Shown: positions 8,747-17,038, counted from the stretch's first letter. The stretch: DNA of 35,942 nucleotides from Desulfobacteraceae bacterium (GCA_024225635.1 JAAEMK010001396.1:1-35942); one strand, 5' to 3'. Notes: generated by a model not told the origin, from the letters alone. A program made the numbers and translations.

Positions 8747-9403
8747 ATGGGTATTGATTTTAAAGAGCATTTTGAGAAATATGAGGCACTGGTTTCAACC
8801 GTTGACCAGGTGTTTGCACGGGTTAAACAGGAGTATCCCAAGGAGGTGTTCTGCCGGGAAAAATGCAGCGACTGCTGCTACGCCATGTTTGACCTCACCA
8901 TCATCGAGGCGATCTACATCAACCACAAGTTCAACGAGAAGTTCAAAGGAACCGAAAAGAGCTCCCTGATCGACGATGCAGCCAAGACCGACCGGGCCAT
9001 TGTCAAGCTGAAACGGGACGCCTACAAAGAACTGAAAAACGGAAAAAACGAGGTGGACATCCTCGGCAAGATGTCAATGGAGCGAATGCGCTGTCCCCTG
9101 CTCGGCGCCAACAACATGTGCATCCTCTACGAAGCCAGGCCCATCACCTGTCGTCTGTACGGCATTCCCACCTCCAGCGCCGGCATGAGCCACATCTGCG
9201 GCAGAACCAACTTCAAGGAGGGGGAGAAGTACCCCACGGTCAACATGGACGCCATCTATTCCAAACTCCAGCTCATCTCGGCTGAAATGGTCCAAGCCAT
9301 CAACTCGGAGAACATCAAGATGTGCGAGATGCTCATTCCCGTCTCCATGGCCATGATCACCAATTTTAACGAGGAATACATGGGAGTCAAAACAGATGGA
9401 TAA
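8747..9403 (+). CDS. YkgJ-type cysteine cluster protein
   Basis: This 218-residue soluble protein has eight cysteines in the pattern of the YkgJ (CxxxCxxCC) family: C36, C40, C43 and C44 (FCREKCSDCCYAMFD), then C116 (RCPLL), C125, C135 (RPITCRLYG) and C151. These probably bind an Fe-S cluster or zinc; the biochemical role of the family is not established. It starts 11 bases after mnmE and overlaps the next gene by 8 bases, so it is probably translated with two partners, an unknown protein and a methyltransferase. Confidence 0.85.
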   Translation: MGIDFKEHFEKYEALVSTVDQVFARVKQEYPKEVFCREKCSDCCYAMFDLTIIEAIYINHKFNEKFKGTEKSSLIDDAAKTDRAIVKLKRDAYKELKNGKNEVDILGKMSMERMRCPLLGANNMCILYEARPITCRLYGIPTSSAGMSHICGRTNFKEGEKYPTVNMDAIYSKLQLISAEMVQAINSENIKMCEMLIPVSMAMITNFNEEYMGVKTDG

Positions 9404-9755
9404 CTTCACCCCGGAAGAGATCGCAGCACGGAAGAAAGCGATCTATGACGCCATGGGAAAGCGGAGCAAGCGCCAGATCGATAAGGTGGGCTACGAGAAC
9501 TGGGACCCGACCCAGACCCCCAAGGATCCCATCGAGATCAGAACAGACGACACCAAACGCACCTCCCAGCAGCTCATCCAGCTGTTCCTCCAGCAGTCCA
9601 GCCACGATGACTACTCCAACTCCTTTGCCCAGGGCGCCCTTGAGATGTGTCTCGGCATCATCAACAAAGAGGAGAAGATCCGGGGCATGTACGAGTTTAC
9701 AAAATGGTACATGGAGCTGCTGAAACGAGAGGGGCATGACGATCCCGCCTTTTGA
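9396..9755 (+). CDS. Conserved-looking protein of unknown function
   Basis: I do not recognise this 119-residue protein. It is charged and soluble, mostly helical by appearance, with an N-terminal FTPEEIAARKKAIYDAMGKRSKRQI helix, a central WDPTQTPKDPIEIR linker and a C-terminal helical part with LIQLFLQQSSHDDYSNSFAQGALEMCLGIIN. No signal peptide or membrane segment is visible. It overlaps the YkgJ gene by 8 bases and the PrmA-like gene by 20 bases, so it is very likely expressed with both. Its codon use matches its neighbours, supporting a real gene. Confidence 0.8.
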   Translation: MDNFTPEEIAARKKAIYDAMGKRSKRQIDKVGYENWDPTQTPKDPIEIRTDDTKRTSQQLIQLFLQQSSHDDYSNSFAQGALEMCLGIINKEEKIRGMYEFTKWYMELLKREGHDDPAF

Positions 9756-10536
9756 GGAAACCGTCCTAGGGATACTGAACGCGTCGGAAACCCGGGTGAC
9801 CCCCAGGGATCTTGCCCTCAAACTGGCCCGAAAGCTTCGCATCACGGCCGGTGAAGCAAGGAAAATCCTGAAGCGCCTGGTGGCAGATGGTGAAATAGCC
9901 TATTCCTACGACTTCGGCGCCACCCATGTGGAGCCATCCTTTTCGAAACCGGTGCAGGTCACGGACCATTTTATCCTCAGCCCCTGGGACAGCAAAACGA
10001 ACGACGATCAGGCCCATGAGATCATCATTTCACCGGGCATCTCCTTTGGGTCGGGCCGGCACCCCACCACCCGGCTCTGCCTGGAAGCCATCGACGGGAC
10101 ACTGCTTACGGCACAACGCCCGGCTGGTCCACGCCGGGCGGCGGATGTGGGCACCGGCTCAGGGGTTCTGGCTTTAGCCCTGGTCAAGGCGGGGTGCGAC
10201 ACCTGCCTTGGCCTGGATACCGACCTGAACTGCGTATCGGAAGCCGCCCGCAACGTGGCGCTCAACCGGCTTGAACACAGGATAGAAGTAACCGGGGAGC
10301 TCCTTGACATCTCCCACGGCCCCTTTGACCTTGTCTGCGCAAACCTGCGGTATCCCACCCTCAGGCAGCTCGCCCCCCTTTTTTACGAGATCACCCGGCC
10401 CCCCGCCACTGTGATCCTCTCCGGCATACGCACCTGGGAACTTGACGACCTCATGGACCGCTACGCGCACCTTGGCTTCACCAGCACCTGGAGCCGCAGC
10501 GAAAAAGGCTGGAGCGCCGCGGTCTTTCAAAAATAA
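9736..10536 (+). CDS. PrmA-like class I SAM-dependent methyltransferase with N-terminal winged-helix region
   Basis: Residues 101-115 (SFGSGRHPTTRLCLE) and the SAM-binding loop ADVGTGSGVLALAL (from residue 136) are those of ribosomal protein L11 methyltransferase PrmA. The acidic D in GLDTD and the catalytic-site ANLRYPTL also fit. The first 65 or so residues (ILNASETRVTPRDLALKLARKL...RLVADGEIAYSYD) look like a winged helix rather than PrmA's ferredoxin-like L11-recognition domain, so the substrate may not be L11. It overlaps the preceding unknown gene by 20 bases. A GAGAGG ribosome-binding site precedes the ATG. Confidence 0.8.
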   Translation: MTIPPFEETVLGILNASETRVTPRDLALKLARKLRITAGEARKILKRLVADGEIAYSYDFGATHVEPSFSKPVQVTDHFILSPWDSKTNDDQAHEIIISPGISFGSGRHPTTRLCLEAIDGTLLTAQRPAGPRRAADVGTGSGVLALALVKAGCDTCLGLDTDLNCVSEAARNVALNRLEHRIEVTGELLDISHGPFDLVCANLRYPTLRQLAPLFYEITRPPATVILSGIRTWELDDLMDRYAHLGFTSTWSRSEKGWSAAVFQK

Positions 10537-10559
10537 GGCGTCCCCCAAAAGCGCAAATC

Positions 10560-10991
10560 ATGGAAACCTTAATCCAAATCGGCCTTCCAGGCCTGTTTCT
10601 CGCCTCGTTCCTGGCGGCCACGGTCCTTCCCATGAGTTCCGAGGTATTGCTGGGGCTTCTATTGGCAAACGGCTCTGATCCCCTGCTTACCATGGCGGTC
10701 GCCACCAGCGGCAATGTGCTGGGCTCCGTGGTCAACTATGGCCTGGGACTGTGGGGCAGCACATTCCTGGTTAAAAAGGTGATCCGCATCTCGGAGAAAG
10801 AGTTTGCCGGGGCCGCCGACCGGCTAAACCGCTTTGGCGCTGTCAGCCTACTGTTCGCCTGGGTGCCTGTCATCGGAGACCCCCTTACCTTTGCCGCCGG
10901 TGTCATGCGGATCAATTTCATCCTCTTCCTTGTCCTGGTAACGGCCGGAAAAGCCCTTCGCTACCTGGCCATAACCCTGGCCCTCGCATAA
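10560..10991 (+). CDS. yqaA: YqaA family inner-membrane protein (DedA-related)
   Basis: This 143-residue hydrophobic protein has about four membrane segments. It begins LIQIGLPGLFLASFLAATVLPMSSEVLLG and contains SGNVLGSVVNYGLG and FAWVPVIGDPLTFAAG. These match the YqaA/DedA (SNARE-associated) family, whose better known members act in lipid scrambling or membrane homeostasis; the role of YqaA itself is not known. It is the last plus-strand gene before a convergent minus-strand transporter operon and ends right at a terminator hairpin. Confidence 0.87.
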   Translation: METLIQIGLPGLFLASFLAATVLPMSSEVLLGLLLANGSDPLLTMAVATSGNVLGSVVNYGLGLWGSTFLVKKVIRISEKEFAGAADRLNRFGAVSLLFAWVPVIGDPLTFAAGVMRINFILFLVLVTAGKALRYLAITLALA

Positions 10992-11026
10992 AAAAAGGGG
11001 GAGCCCATAGGATTATGAGCTCCCCC
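10990..11026 (-). terminator. Intrinsic terminator of the BMP transporter operon
   Basis: The arm GGGGGAGC (10997-11004) pairs with GCTCCCCC (11019-11026), and an inner CATA/TATG pair extends the stem across one mismatch with a GGAT loop. On the minus strand the stem is followed by seven T (the A-run at 10990-10996), making a strong rho-independent terminator for the minus-strand genes. In the plus direction (yqaA) there is no T-run, though the stem may still protect or stop that transcript. Confidence 0.85.
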
Positions 11027-11071
11027 CTGTTCCACAACGACAATGTTATAATTTAATGGTCGTCCCCGACT

Positions 11072-11992
11072 TTACCGCTCTCCCCTCTTGTAGGGCTCGC
11101 CCAGCATGGCGGGAGCGTTCAGCTTTTTGCTGTCCTTGAGGCTCACGGCCAGCAGGATCACCAGGGTGGCCAGATAGGGCAGCATGGCCAGGAAATTGGG
11201 CGAGATGCCCAGAGGCTGGAGCAGGTACTGGAGCACGAAGATCCCACCGAAGAGGAAGGCGCCCAGGATCGCCCTGCCCGGATTCCACAGGGCAAAGATG
11301 GTAAGCGCAATGACGATCCACCCCCGGCCCGCGGTCATGCCCTCGATCCAGGATTTTGAGTAGGAGGTGGAAAGATGGGCCCCGGCCATGGCGGAAAACC
11401 CGCCGCCGATGATCACGCTCATGTAGCGCACCAGGGTGACGTTGACGCCCTGGGTCTCGGTGGCCCTGGGGTTCTCTCCCGTGGATCTGACCTTGATGCC
11501 GAGGCTTGTCCTCTCAAGGAAGAACCAGGCGGCAAAGGCGAGCACAATGGCCATGTAAAAGAAGGGGGTCTGGTTAAAGAATATGGGTCCGATCACGGGG
11601 ATATCGGAGAGATAGGGAATGGCCACATCGTTCATCTTCACTGCAAGGGGTTTTCCAACATAGGGCTTGCCCAGCATGCCGGAGAGGCCGAGGCCGATCA
11701 TGGTAAGGGCCAGGCCCGAAACCACCTGGTTAGCCTGGAGGGTTACCGAAGCAAAAGCGTGGAGAACGGAGATGAGCATGCCCGCCGCAATGGCGGCCAG
11801 AAGCCCCAGCCAGGGGTTGCCCGTGGTAAAGGTGACGATAAAGGCCACCACGGCCCCGACACTCATCACCCCCTCGACTCCCAGGTTGAGGATTCCCGAA
11901 CGTTCGCAAATCACCTCGCCCACTGTTCCCAGAAGCAAAGGGGTGCCTGCTATCATGGTGCGCTGAACTACTGATATGATTACATCTTCCAT
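11072..11992 (-). CDS. BMP-type nucleoside ABC transporter, second permease
   Basis: This 306-residue inner-membrane permease belongs to the BPD_transp_2 family (NupQ/YufQ type). It begins MEDVIISVVQRTMIAGTPLLLGTVGEVICERSGILNLGVEGVM; the 'GILNLGVEG' stretch is the family hallmark. It contains TGENPRATETQGVNV, which resembles the ATPase-coupling loop, and ends in a basic tail. Its start ATG touches the stop of the first permease with no gap, so the two are translated together. It is the last gene of the four-gene operon and is followed by the terminator at 10990-11026. Confidence 0.93.
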   Translation of the reverse strand: MEDVIISVVQRTMIAGTPLLLGTVGEVICERSGILNLGVEGVMSVGAVVAFIVTFTTGNPWLGLLAAIAAGMLISVLHAFASVTLQANQVVSGLALTMIGLGLSGMLGKPYVGKPLAVKMNDVAIPYLSDIPVIGPIFFNQTPFFYMAIVLAFAAWFFLERTSLGIKVRSTGENPRATETQGVNVTLVRYMSVIIGGGFSAMAGAHLSTSYSKSWIEGMTAGRGWIVIALTIFALWNPGRAILGAFLFGGIFVLQYLLQPLGISPNFLAMLPYLATLVILLAVSLKDSKKLNAPAMLGEPYKRGER

Positions 11993-13069
11993 CTATCTAC
12001 CCCATCGTATGGTAATTTTGTTCTTAAAGAAGAAGTCTCCCATGATGAGGAAGACCAGCAGGGTTCCGTTGACGATCTGCACCGTGGCGGCCGGAAGGCC
12101 CAGGGAGATCTGTATGGCATCGCCGCCCACCAGAATGCCGGCAAAGAAGAGCCCGGACACAATAGCATAGAGGGGGTTGAGCTTGGCCAGCCAGGCCACG
12201 ATGATGGCCGTGAACCCGTACCCGGAGGAGATGGAGGCAGGATAAGTAAGGTAGTGATGGATGCCCGCCACCTCGCCGACCCCGGCAATCCCGGCCATGC
12301 CGCCGCTGACCGCCATGACGATCATGGAGGTCTTGAAAAAGTTGATGCCCGCATACCGTCCGGCATCGGGATTCTCTCCGATCACCCTCACCTCGTAGCC
12401 AAACCGTGTCTTATAGACCACCACCGCAAGGATGAGGGCGAAAACCACGGCCAGGATCAGGGTGACATAATGAATCCTGGACCCTGAAATCACCCCGAGG
12501 ATGGCGGACTCCGGCAGGTTGTCCGTACCGGGAAACCCGAACCGGGACCGTCCCTTCCAGGGACCCACGATGAGAAGCGTCACAAACTCGGCGCAGATGT
12601 AATTGAGCATCAGGGTCGAGATCACCTCGTTGATGGAGAAGCGGATCTTGAGAATGGCCGGAATGAGCCCCAACAGGCCACCGCCCAAAAATCCCGCGGC
12701 AAACATCAGGGGAACGATCGCCCAGGAGGGAAGATGGGGTCCCCAGGTAAGACCCACCCAGGTGCTGAAAACCGCACCCATGAGAAGCTGGCCCTCGGCC
12801 CCGATGTTCCAGAACCGGGACCGGAAGGCAAGGGTGAGCCCTCCGCCGATGATGATAAGGGGAATCGCCTTGGTAACGGTCTCCTTGAACCCGTACATGG
12901 AGCCAAAGGAGCCCATAAAGATCTTTGAGATGGCGTAAAAGGGATTGACCCCGCAGGCGACAAATATGATGCCGATGGCACAGAGTCCTGCAACCAGGGA
13001 GGCGATATTGGTCATGAAAGCCCTCAATCCCGTTGTGGTCGCCCTGTCACTGACTTGTATTCTTAACAT
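11993..13069 (-). CDS. BMP-type nucleoside ABC transporter, first permease
   Basis: This permease of 358 residues (371 if the in-frame ATG at 13108 is used) is of the NupP/YufP type. It has about eight or nine membrane segments, GGGLTLAFRSRFWNIGAEGQLLMGA (the 'NIGAEGQ' hallmark) and the coupling loop VIGENPDAGRYAGIN. I favour the ATG at 13069 because AGGA lies about 10 bases upstream, while the 13108 ATG has no good ribosome-binding site. It forms a heterodimer with the next permease and carries nucleosides or purine-like substrates across the inner membrane (family knowledge). Confidence 0.92.
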   Translation of the reverse strand: MLRIQVSDRATTTGLRAFMTNIASLVAGLCAIGIIFVACGVNPFYAISKIFMGSFGSMYGFKETVTKAIPLIIIGGGLTLAFRSRFWNIGAEGQLLMGAVFSTWVGLTWGPHLPSWAIVPLMFAAGFLGGGLLGLIPAILKIRFSINEVISTLMLNYICAEFVTLLIVGPWKGRSRFGFPGTDNLPESAILGVISGSRIHYVTLILAVVFALILAVVVYKTRFGYEVRVIGENPDAGRYAGINFFKTSMIVMAVSGGMAGIAGVGEVAGIHHYLTYPASISSGYGFTAIIVAWLAKLNPLYAIVSGLFFAGILVGGDAIQISLGLPAATVQIVNGTLLVFLIMGDFFFKNKITIRWGR

Positions 13070-13143
13070 ATGATTTCTATCCTGATGAACACCCATGGAT
13101 GTTTCCATGGCTGCTTATATGGTGTTGCTTTGCAATGGTTTGA

Positions 13144-14658
13144 TCAAAGCCGCATGGAGCCGGCCATCATGAGTCCGATATCGGCAAGCCTGGGATCGTC
13201 CGAATCCAGGACGCCGACAAACTCGCCCTCAAACATGACGGCGATCCTGTCGCACAGCTTCATGATCTCCTCCAGGTCCTCGGAAAAGAGCAGGATGGCG
13301 CCCCCCTCCCGCCGCCGGTTCAGAAGCTCCTCCCGCAGGTACTCGGTGGCGCCCACGTCCAGGCCGTAGGTGGGATGGGAAGCCACCAGCAAGGGCGGTT
13401 TCTCGCTTATCTCCCGGCCCAGGATCAGCTTCTGGATGTTACCGCCGGACAGGTTCTTTGTCTGGACATCGATGGAATGGGTGGCGACCCGGTAGCTTTC
13501 CACCAGGGATTTTGCGTGATCCCGTATCTGGCTGTACTCCAGAAAGAGTTTCTTGGAATATTTCTTGAGGTGGTGCTGCTTGAGTATGGAGTTATCGTAG
13601 AGAAAGAGACCGGGGGCGATGCCGAACCGGATCCGCTCCTCCGGGATGTGGGAGAGACCGGCGTCGTAGATGCGCCTGGGGGACATGTTGGTGACGTCCA
13701 CGTCCTTTACCCCCACCCGGCCCGACTCCACGGCCCGGATGCCGGTGATGGCCTCGGCAAGCTCCCGCTGGCCGTTTCCGGCCACCCCTGCCACGCCGAA
13801 GATCTCGTTCCCATAAACCTCAAAACTCATATTCTTCACAACCGGGGTACCCTTGTCCCCCTTGACGGTAATGTCATCCACCGTGAGGACCTTGTCGCCC
13901 TTGGGCAGCTGCTCCCGCTCTGCGTTAAAGAGGACCTCCCGGCCGATCATCATCCGGGCCAACGAGCGCTTGTCCATGGTGGCGGTGTCGGCGCTGCCCA
14001 CCACGGTTCCCTTCTGGATCACCGTAACCCGGTCACAGATATCCATGATCTCGTCAAGCTTGTGGGTGATGATGATCACCATATGGCCCTGGGCCTTCAT
14101 ATCCTTCAGTATCCGGAACAGATCCTCGATCTCCTGGGGCGTCAGCACCGATGTGGGCTCATCCAGGATCAGAAGATCGGCCCCGTTCAACAGCGCCTTG
14201 ATGATCTCCACCCGCTGCTGCTCCCCGGCCGAAAGCTGCCAGATCTTATTGGTGGGGTCCATGGAAAAGTTGAACCGCTCGGCAAACTCCACCACCTTGT
14301 CCCGGATTCGGATCTTTGGGAAGAAAAACGGCGTTTTTTCATATCCCAGGGCGATGTTCTCCAGCACCGTGTGATTCTGGACAAGCATAAAGTGCTGGTG
14401 CACCATACCGATACCGTGATGGATGGAGTCAAGGGGGGTGGACAGGCGCACCTCTTCGTCGTTTATCAGTATCTGTCCGCTGTCAGGCTGGTACAAACCA
14501 TAGAGGATGTTCATCAACGTGGTCTTTCCGGCGCCGTTCTCCCCGAGAAGCCCGAGAATCTCGCCGGAATTCACCGTCAGGTTGATGTCCCGGTTGGCCG
14601 GATTGCCTTGAAATGACTTGGAAATACCCTTCATTTCAAGCTTTTTGATCTTTCTCAT
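13144..14658 (-). CDS. BMP-type nucleoside ABC transporter, ATP-binding protein (two ABC domains)
   Basis: This protein of about 504 residues has two fused ABC domains, as in RbsA/NupO. The first has Walker A GENGAGKTT, the signature LSAGEQQRVEI and Walker B LLILDEPTS. The second has a degenerate Walker A (GVAGNGQREL, no GKT) with a LSGGNIQKLILGREI signature, normal for this family. The ATG at 14658 is chosen because AGGAGA sits just upstream; the longer frame would start at a TTG inside the T-run of the upstream hairpin. It energises the two permeases encoded downstream. Confidence 0.95.
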   Translation of the reverse strand: MRKIKKLEMKGISKSFQGNPANRDINLTVNSGEILGLLGENGAGKTTLMNILYGLYQPDSGQILINDEEVRLSTPLDSIHHGIGMVHQHFMLVQNHTVLENIALGYEKTPFFFPKIRIRDKVVEFAERFNFSMDPTNKIWQLSAGEQQRVEIIKALLNGADLLILDEPTSVLTPQEIEDLFRILKDMKAQGHMVIIITHKLDEIMDICDRVTVIQKGTVVGSADTATMDKRSLARMMIGREVLFNAEREQLPKGDKVLTVDDITVKGDKGTPVVKNMSFEVYGNEIFGVAGVAGNGQRELAEAITGIRAVESGRVGVKDVDVTNMSPRRIYDAGLSHIPEERIRFGIAPGLFLYDNSILKQHHLKKYSKKLFLEYSQIRDHAKSLVESYRVATHSIDVQTKNLSGGNIQKLILGREISEKPPLLVASHPTYGLDVGATEYLREELLNRRREGGAILLFSEDLEEIMKLCDRIAVMFEGEFVGVLDSDDPRLADIGLMMAGSMRL

Positions 14659-14669
14659 ATCTCTCCTGA

Positions 14670-14703
14670 AAAACAAAGGGGCCGGGATATATGTCCCGGC
14701 CCC
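14670..14703 (-). terminator. Intercistronic terminator between the binding-protein and ATPase genes
   Basis: A perfect 10-bp inverted repeat, GGGGCCGGGA (14678-14687) with TCCCGGCCCC (14694-14703), encloses a 6-base loop. In the minus direction it is followed by TTTGTTTTT, a classic rho-independent terminator. It lies inside the operon, between the substrate-binding protein gene and the ATPase gene, and would allow more binding protein than membrane complex to be made by partial termination and 3'-end protection. Confidence 0.8.
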
Positions 14704-14717
14704 GTTGATATCACCCC

Positions 14718-15872
14718 TTATCTAGGGATGGAACTCTTGATATTGTCCACAAAGTACATGATGCTGAGGAGATCCCCCTTGGAAGCCCGCTCCCCCTTCT
14801 TGATCTTAAGAACGCCGGTGTTGTCGGCGATCGGTCCCTCAAAGGGATCAAACACATCCACACCCTGTTTCATCTGGGCATACCGCTTCAGTACCAGGTC
14901 ATATACGGAGAGCTTTCCAAGATCCTCGGTGGTCACCTCGATCTTCTTGAGTTCATCAATAAACTTAGGATTGATGATCTCGGACTTGCTGCCGCCGAGA
15001 ATGGCGGCCTCTTCGGCTGCCAGCCACCAGACATCCTCGTTGGTCCAGGTGCCCTCATGGATCGCCTTGAGGATCTTGACATACATGCCGCCCCAGTTCA
15101 TGAGCTGGCCTGAGACAACCGAGTCCTTTCCATAGGGCTGCATGGGGCTGTAGTGGCTGAAGGAGTAGATCTGTTTTCCCTTTTCAGAGTGATCCTGTCC
15201 CACCTCGATCACGGCCGGGGTATCCTCGGTAAAGGCCAGGGTGTCGCATCCCTCGCCGATAAGGGCCTCGGCCGCCTCTTTGGCCTTGTCAGGCCCGTAC
15301 CATGCATAGGTCCAGCGAACGTCCACCTTGGCCTTGGGGTTCACCGCCTTGATGCCAAGGGCAAAGGCGTTGATGTGGCGAACCAGCTCGGGAATGGGAA
15401 ACGCGCCCACATAACCGATCTTGTCGGTCTTTGTCAGGGCGCCGGCCATAAGGCCGTTCAGATAATAGATCTGGTAGAGATCGCCAAAGTAGGTGCCCAC
15501 GTTGTCGGTCCGCTTGAACCCGGAGCAGTGCATGAAGGTCTTGTTGGGGTATTTTCTTCCCGCCTTGATGGTGTCATCCATGTAGCCGAAACTTGTGGTG
15601 AATACCACATCGCACTTCTCTTCCTGGATGAACCGGTCGATGATCCTTGCGGAATCAGACTCGGAAACAGACTCGATAAATGTGGTCTCAAGCCAGGGAA
15701 GCTCTTTTTCGGCAAACAGCCGCCCTTCGTCATGGCCGTAGGTAAATCCGTAATCTCCCACAGGACCCACGTAAACAAACCCCGCCTTAAGGTTCTTCCC
15801 CTTGGCAAGGGCCACCCCTGAGAGCATAGCAAGACAACAACACAACACCAGCAAACGCTTGACCAAATGCAT
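14718..15872 (-). CDS. BMP family ABC transporter substrate-binding protein
   Basis: This 384-residue exported protein has an N-terminal signal peptide (KRLLVLCCCLAMLSGVALA) with likely cleavage after ALA. No clear lipobox is seen, so it is probably a free periplasmic protein. The mature part has the PnrA/BMP pattern: KAGFVYVGPVGDYGFTYGHDEGR, DVVFTTSFGYMD, HCSGFKRTDNVGTYFGDLYQIYYLNGLMAGAL and KIGYVGAFPIPELVRHINAF. Such proteins bind nucleosides or related purine compounds and deliver them to NupPQ-type permeases. The gene leads its operon, with GGAG 8 bases upstream of the ATG, and is divergent from the cNMP-binding-fold gene at 16114. Confidence 0.93.
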   Translation of the reverse strand: MHLVKRLLVLCCCLAMLSGVALAKGKNLKAGFVYVGPVGDYGFTYGHDEGRLFAEKELPWLETTFIESVSESDSARIIDRFIQEEKCDVVFTTSFGYMDDTIKAGRKYPNKTFMHCSGFKRTDNVGTYFGDLYQIYYLNGLMAGALTKTDKIGYVGAFPIPELVRHINAFALGIKAVNPKAKVDVRWTYAWYGPDKAKEAAEALIGEGCDTLAFTEDTPAVIEVGQDHSEKGKQIYSFSHYSPMQPYGKDSVVSGQLMNWGGMYVKILKAIHEGTWTNEDVWWLAAEEAAILGGSKSEIINPKFIDELKKIEVTTEDLGKLSVYDLVLKRYAQMKQGVDVFDPFEGPIADNTGVLKIKKGERASKGDLLSIMYFVDNIKSSIPR

Positions 15873-15907
15873 TTTGTAAACTCCTATTTAATTAAAATAA
15901 AATTATC

Positions 15908-15937
15908 TTAATACGATATTCTATCCGTTTCCGTCAA
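15908..15937 (-). promoter_or_regulatory. Putative promoter of the BMP transporter operon
   Basis: Read on the minus strand, TTGACG (15937-15932) is followed after 18 bases by TATTAA (15913-15908), a fair sigma-70 pair about 36 bases upstream of the start codon of the substrate-binding protein. The surrounding gap (15873-16113) is AT-rich near both genes and also contains the region for the divergent gene, where I see no convincing -35/-10 pair. Confidence 0.5.
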
Positions 15938-16113
15938 CCATAATGATCTGAAATAGCGAGAAAAAACAGGACGGAATCCGACAACACCCCCATGTTTCCC
16001 CTACCGGATTTCCCGGAAACCCAAATAAACTTTTTATCGACAAATGAAAAAATCTATGGTTAAAAGATTATTTTATTACGCTAACACCATTCTAAGAACA
16101 AAACGGGGAAACC

Positions 16114-16563
16114 ATGTCTGAAGAATTAAAGATTCTTGAAAAAGGCACTATTTTCAACTCCCTCGCGCCAAACGATCTAAAACGAATCGGATCGCTCCTG
16201 GAAAAACGGGATATTCAAGAGGGAGAAACACTTGCAACCAGGGAAGAAAAAGCGACCTGGTTCTTTATATTGGCATCAGGAACACTGCTCATCGCCATGG
16301 AAGACGGAGAAACCGCGGTACTGGATACACCCGGCGATTTCATCGGCATGGAGCTGCTTTCGTCGGACGGGGAATACCTAAGCTCCGTGATCTCCCTGAC
16401 CAGGGGCGAAGTGCTGGCCATTAAGCGGGAGGACTTCATCAGTCTCATCCGGGAAGACTCGGCCCTGGCGGAAACCATCATGCACCAATGGAACTCCTTT
16501 TTGACAGAGACCCTTCCCTTTGTGGAACAAAAGGAGAACCAGGGCTTCGAGTATCACTACTAA
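16114..16563 (+). CDS. Cyclic nucleotide-binding-fold (cupin-like) regulatory protein
   Basis: This 149-residue protein is almost entirely one cNMP-binding beta-barrel domain: FNSLAPNDLKRIGSLLEKRDIQEGETLATREEKATWFFILASGTLLIAME and TPGDFIGMELLSSDGEYLSSVISLTRGEVLAIKREDF. The phosphate-binding cassette is not obviously canonical, so the ligand is unknown. There is no helix-turn-helix, so it is not a Crp-type DNA-binding regulator. It lies 14 bases before the Na+-pump gamma subunit gene, which suggests it regulates or associates with that pump (inference). Confidence 0.8.
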   Translation: MSEELKILEKGTIFNSLAPNDLKRIGSLLEKRDIQEGETLATREEKATWFFILASGTLLIAMEDGETAVLDTPGDFIGMELLSSDGEYLSSVISLTRGEVLAIKREDFISLIREDSALAETIMHQWNSFLTETLPFVEQKENQGFEYHY

Positions 16564-16577
16564 GCGGAGGTAAAAAC

Positions 16578-17000
16578 GTGTTCGGAATAGAAGCAATCGC
16601 AAAATACAACGGATGGGCAATTTCAGCCGTGGGCGTATCTATCGTCTTCACAGGCCTTGTCCTCCTCTCCCTGTCCATCTCCCGAATCCATAAATTCCTG
16701 GATCTCTGGGACAACCGAAACAACATCCAGCTGTTCAAGCTGAAGGCGGTGAAGGCCCAGGCACCCGCCGTCCAGCCGTTTACACCCAAGGAGAAGGCAT
16801 CGGCACGCCAGTTCCGCATACTGTTGAACACCATGGAGGACCCGTTCTCCCTTCAACGGCTTCTCCACATGGCTCAGATCAGCGGCCTTGAGCGCCCCCA
16901 TTCAAGCCTTGCCCATCTTCTGAAGGCAAGGATTATCGAGCCGGACCAACAGGGACACCATCGCTTTAACAAAGAAGCGTTTGATCGATTCGTTTCATAG
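16578..17000 (+). CDS. OadG-type gamma subunit of a Na+-translocating decarboxylase, with extended C-terminus
   Basis: The start is GTG at 16578, preceded by GGAGG with 7-base spacing; a longer frame exists but runs back into the previous gene. The 140-residue product has one membrane segment (about residues 11-34, NGWAISAVGVSIVFTGLVLLSLSISRI), typical of OadG/MmdD gamma chains, and is next to the beta subunit gene. In place of the usual Ala/Pro-rich or His-rich tail, residues about 70-140 (RQFRILLNTMEDPFSLQRLLHMAQ... FNKEAFDRFVS) look like a compact helical, possibly winged-helix, domain. Confidence 0.75.
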   Translation: MFGIEAIAKYNGWAISAVGVSIVFTGLVLLSLSISRIHKFLDLWDNRNNIQLFKLKAVKAQAPAVQPFTPKEKASARQFRILLNTMEDPFSLQRLLHMAQISGLERPHSSLAHLLKARIIEPDQQGHHRFNKEAFDRFVS

Positions 17001-17038
17001 ACAAAACCACTCAAACGAGTAGCAACAGAGGCAAACAT

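Noticed and set aside
13375-14616. 413-codon plus-strand open frame opposite the ABC ATPase gene
   Set aside because: The minus strand encodes clear Walker and signature motifs; the antisense translation is low in complexity and domain-free.
16488-16577. Longer start for the gamma subunit gene
   Set aside because: The upstream ATG lies inside the previous gene; the GTG at 16578 has a strong GGAGG site and starts right before the family's membrane segment.
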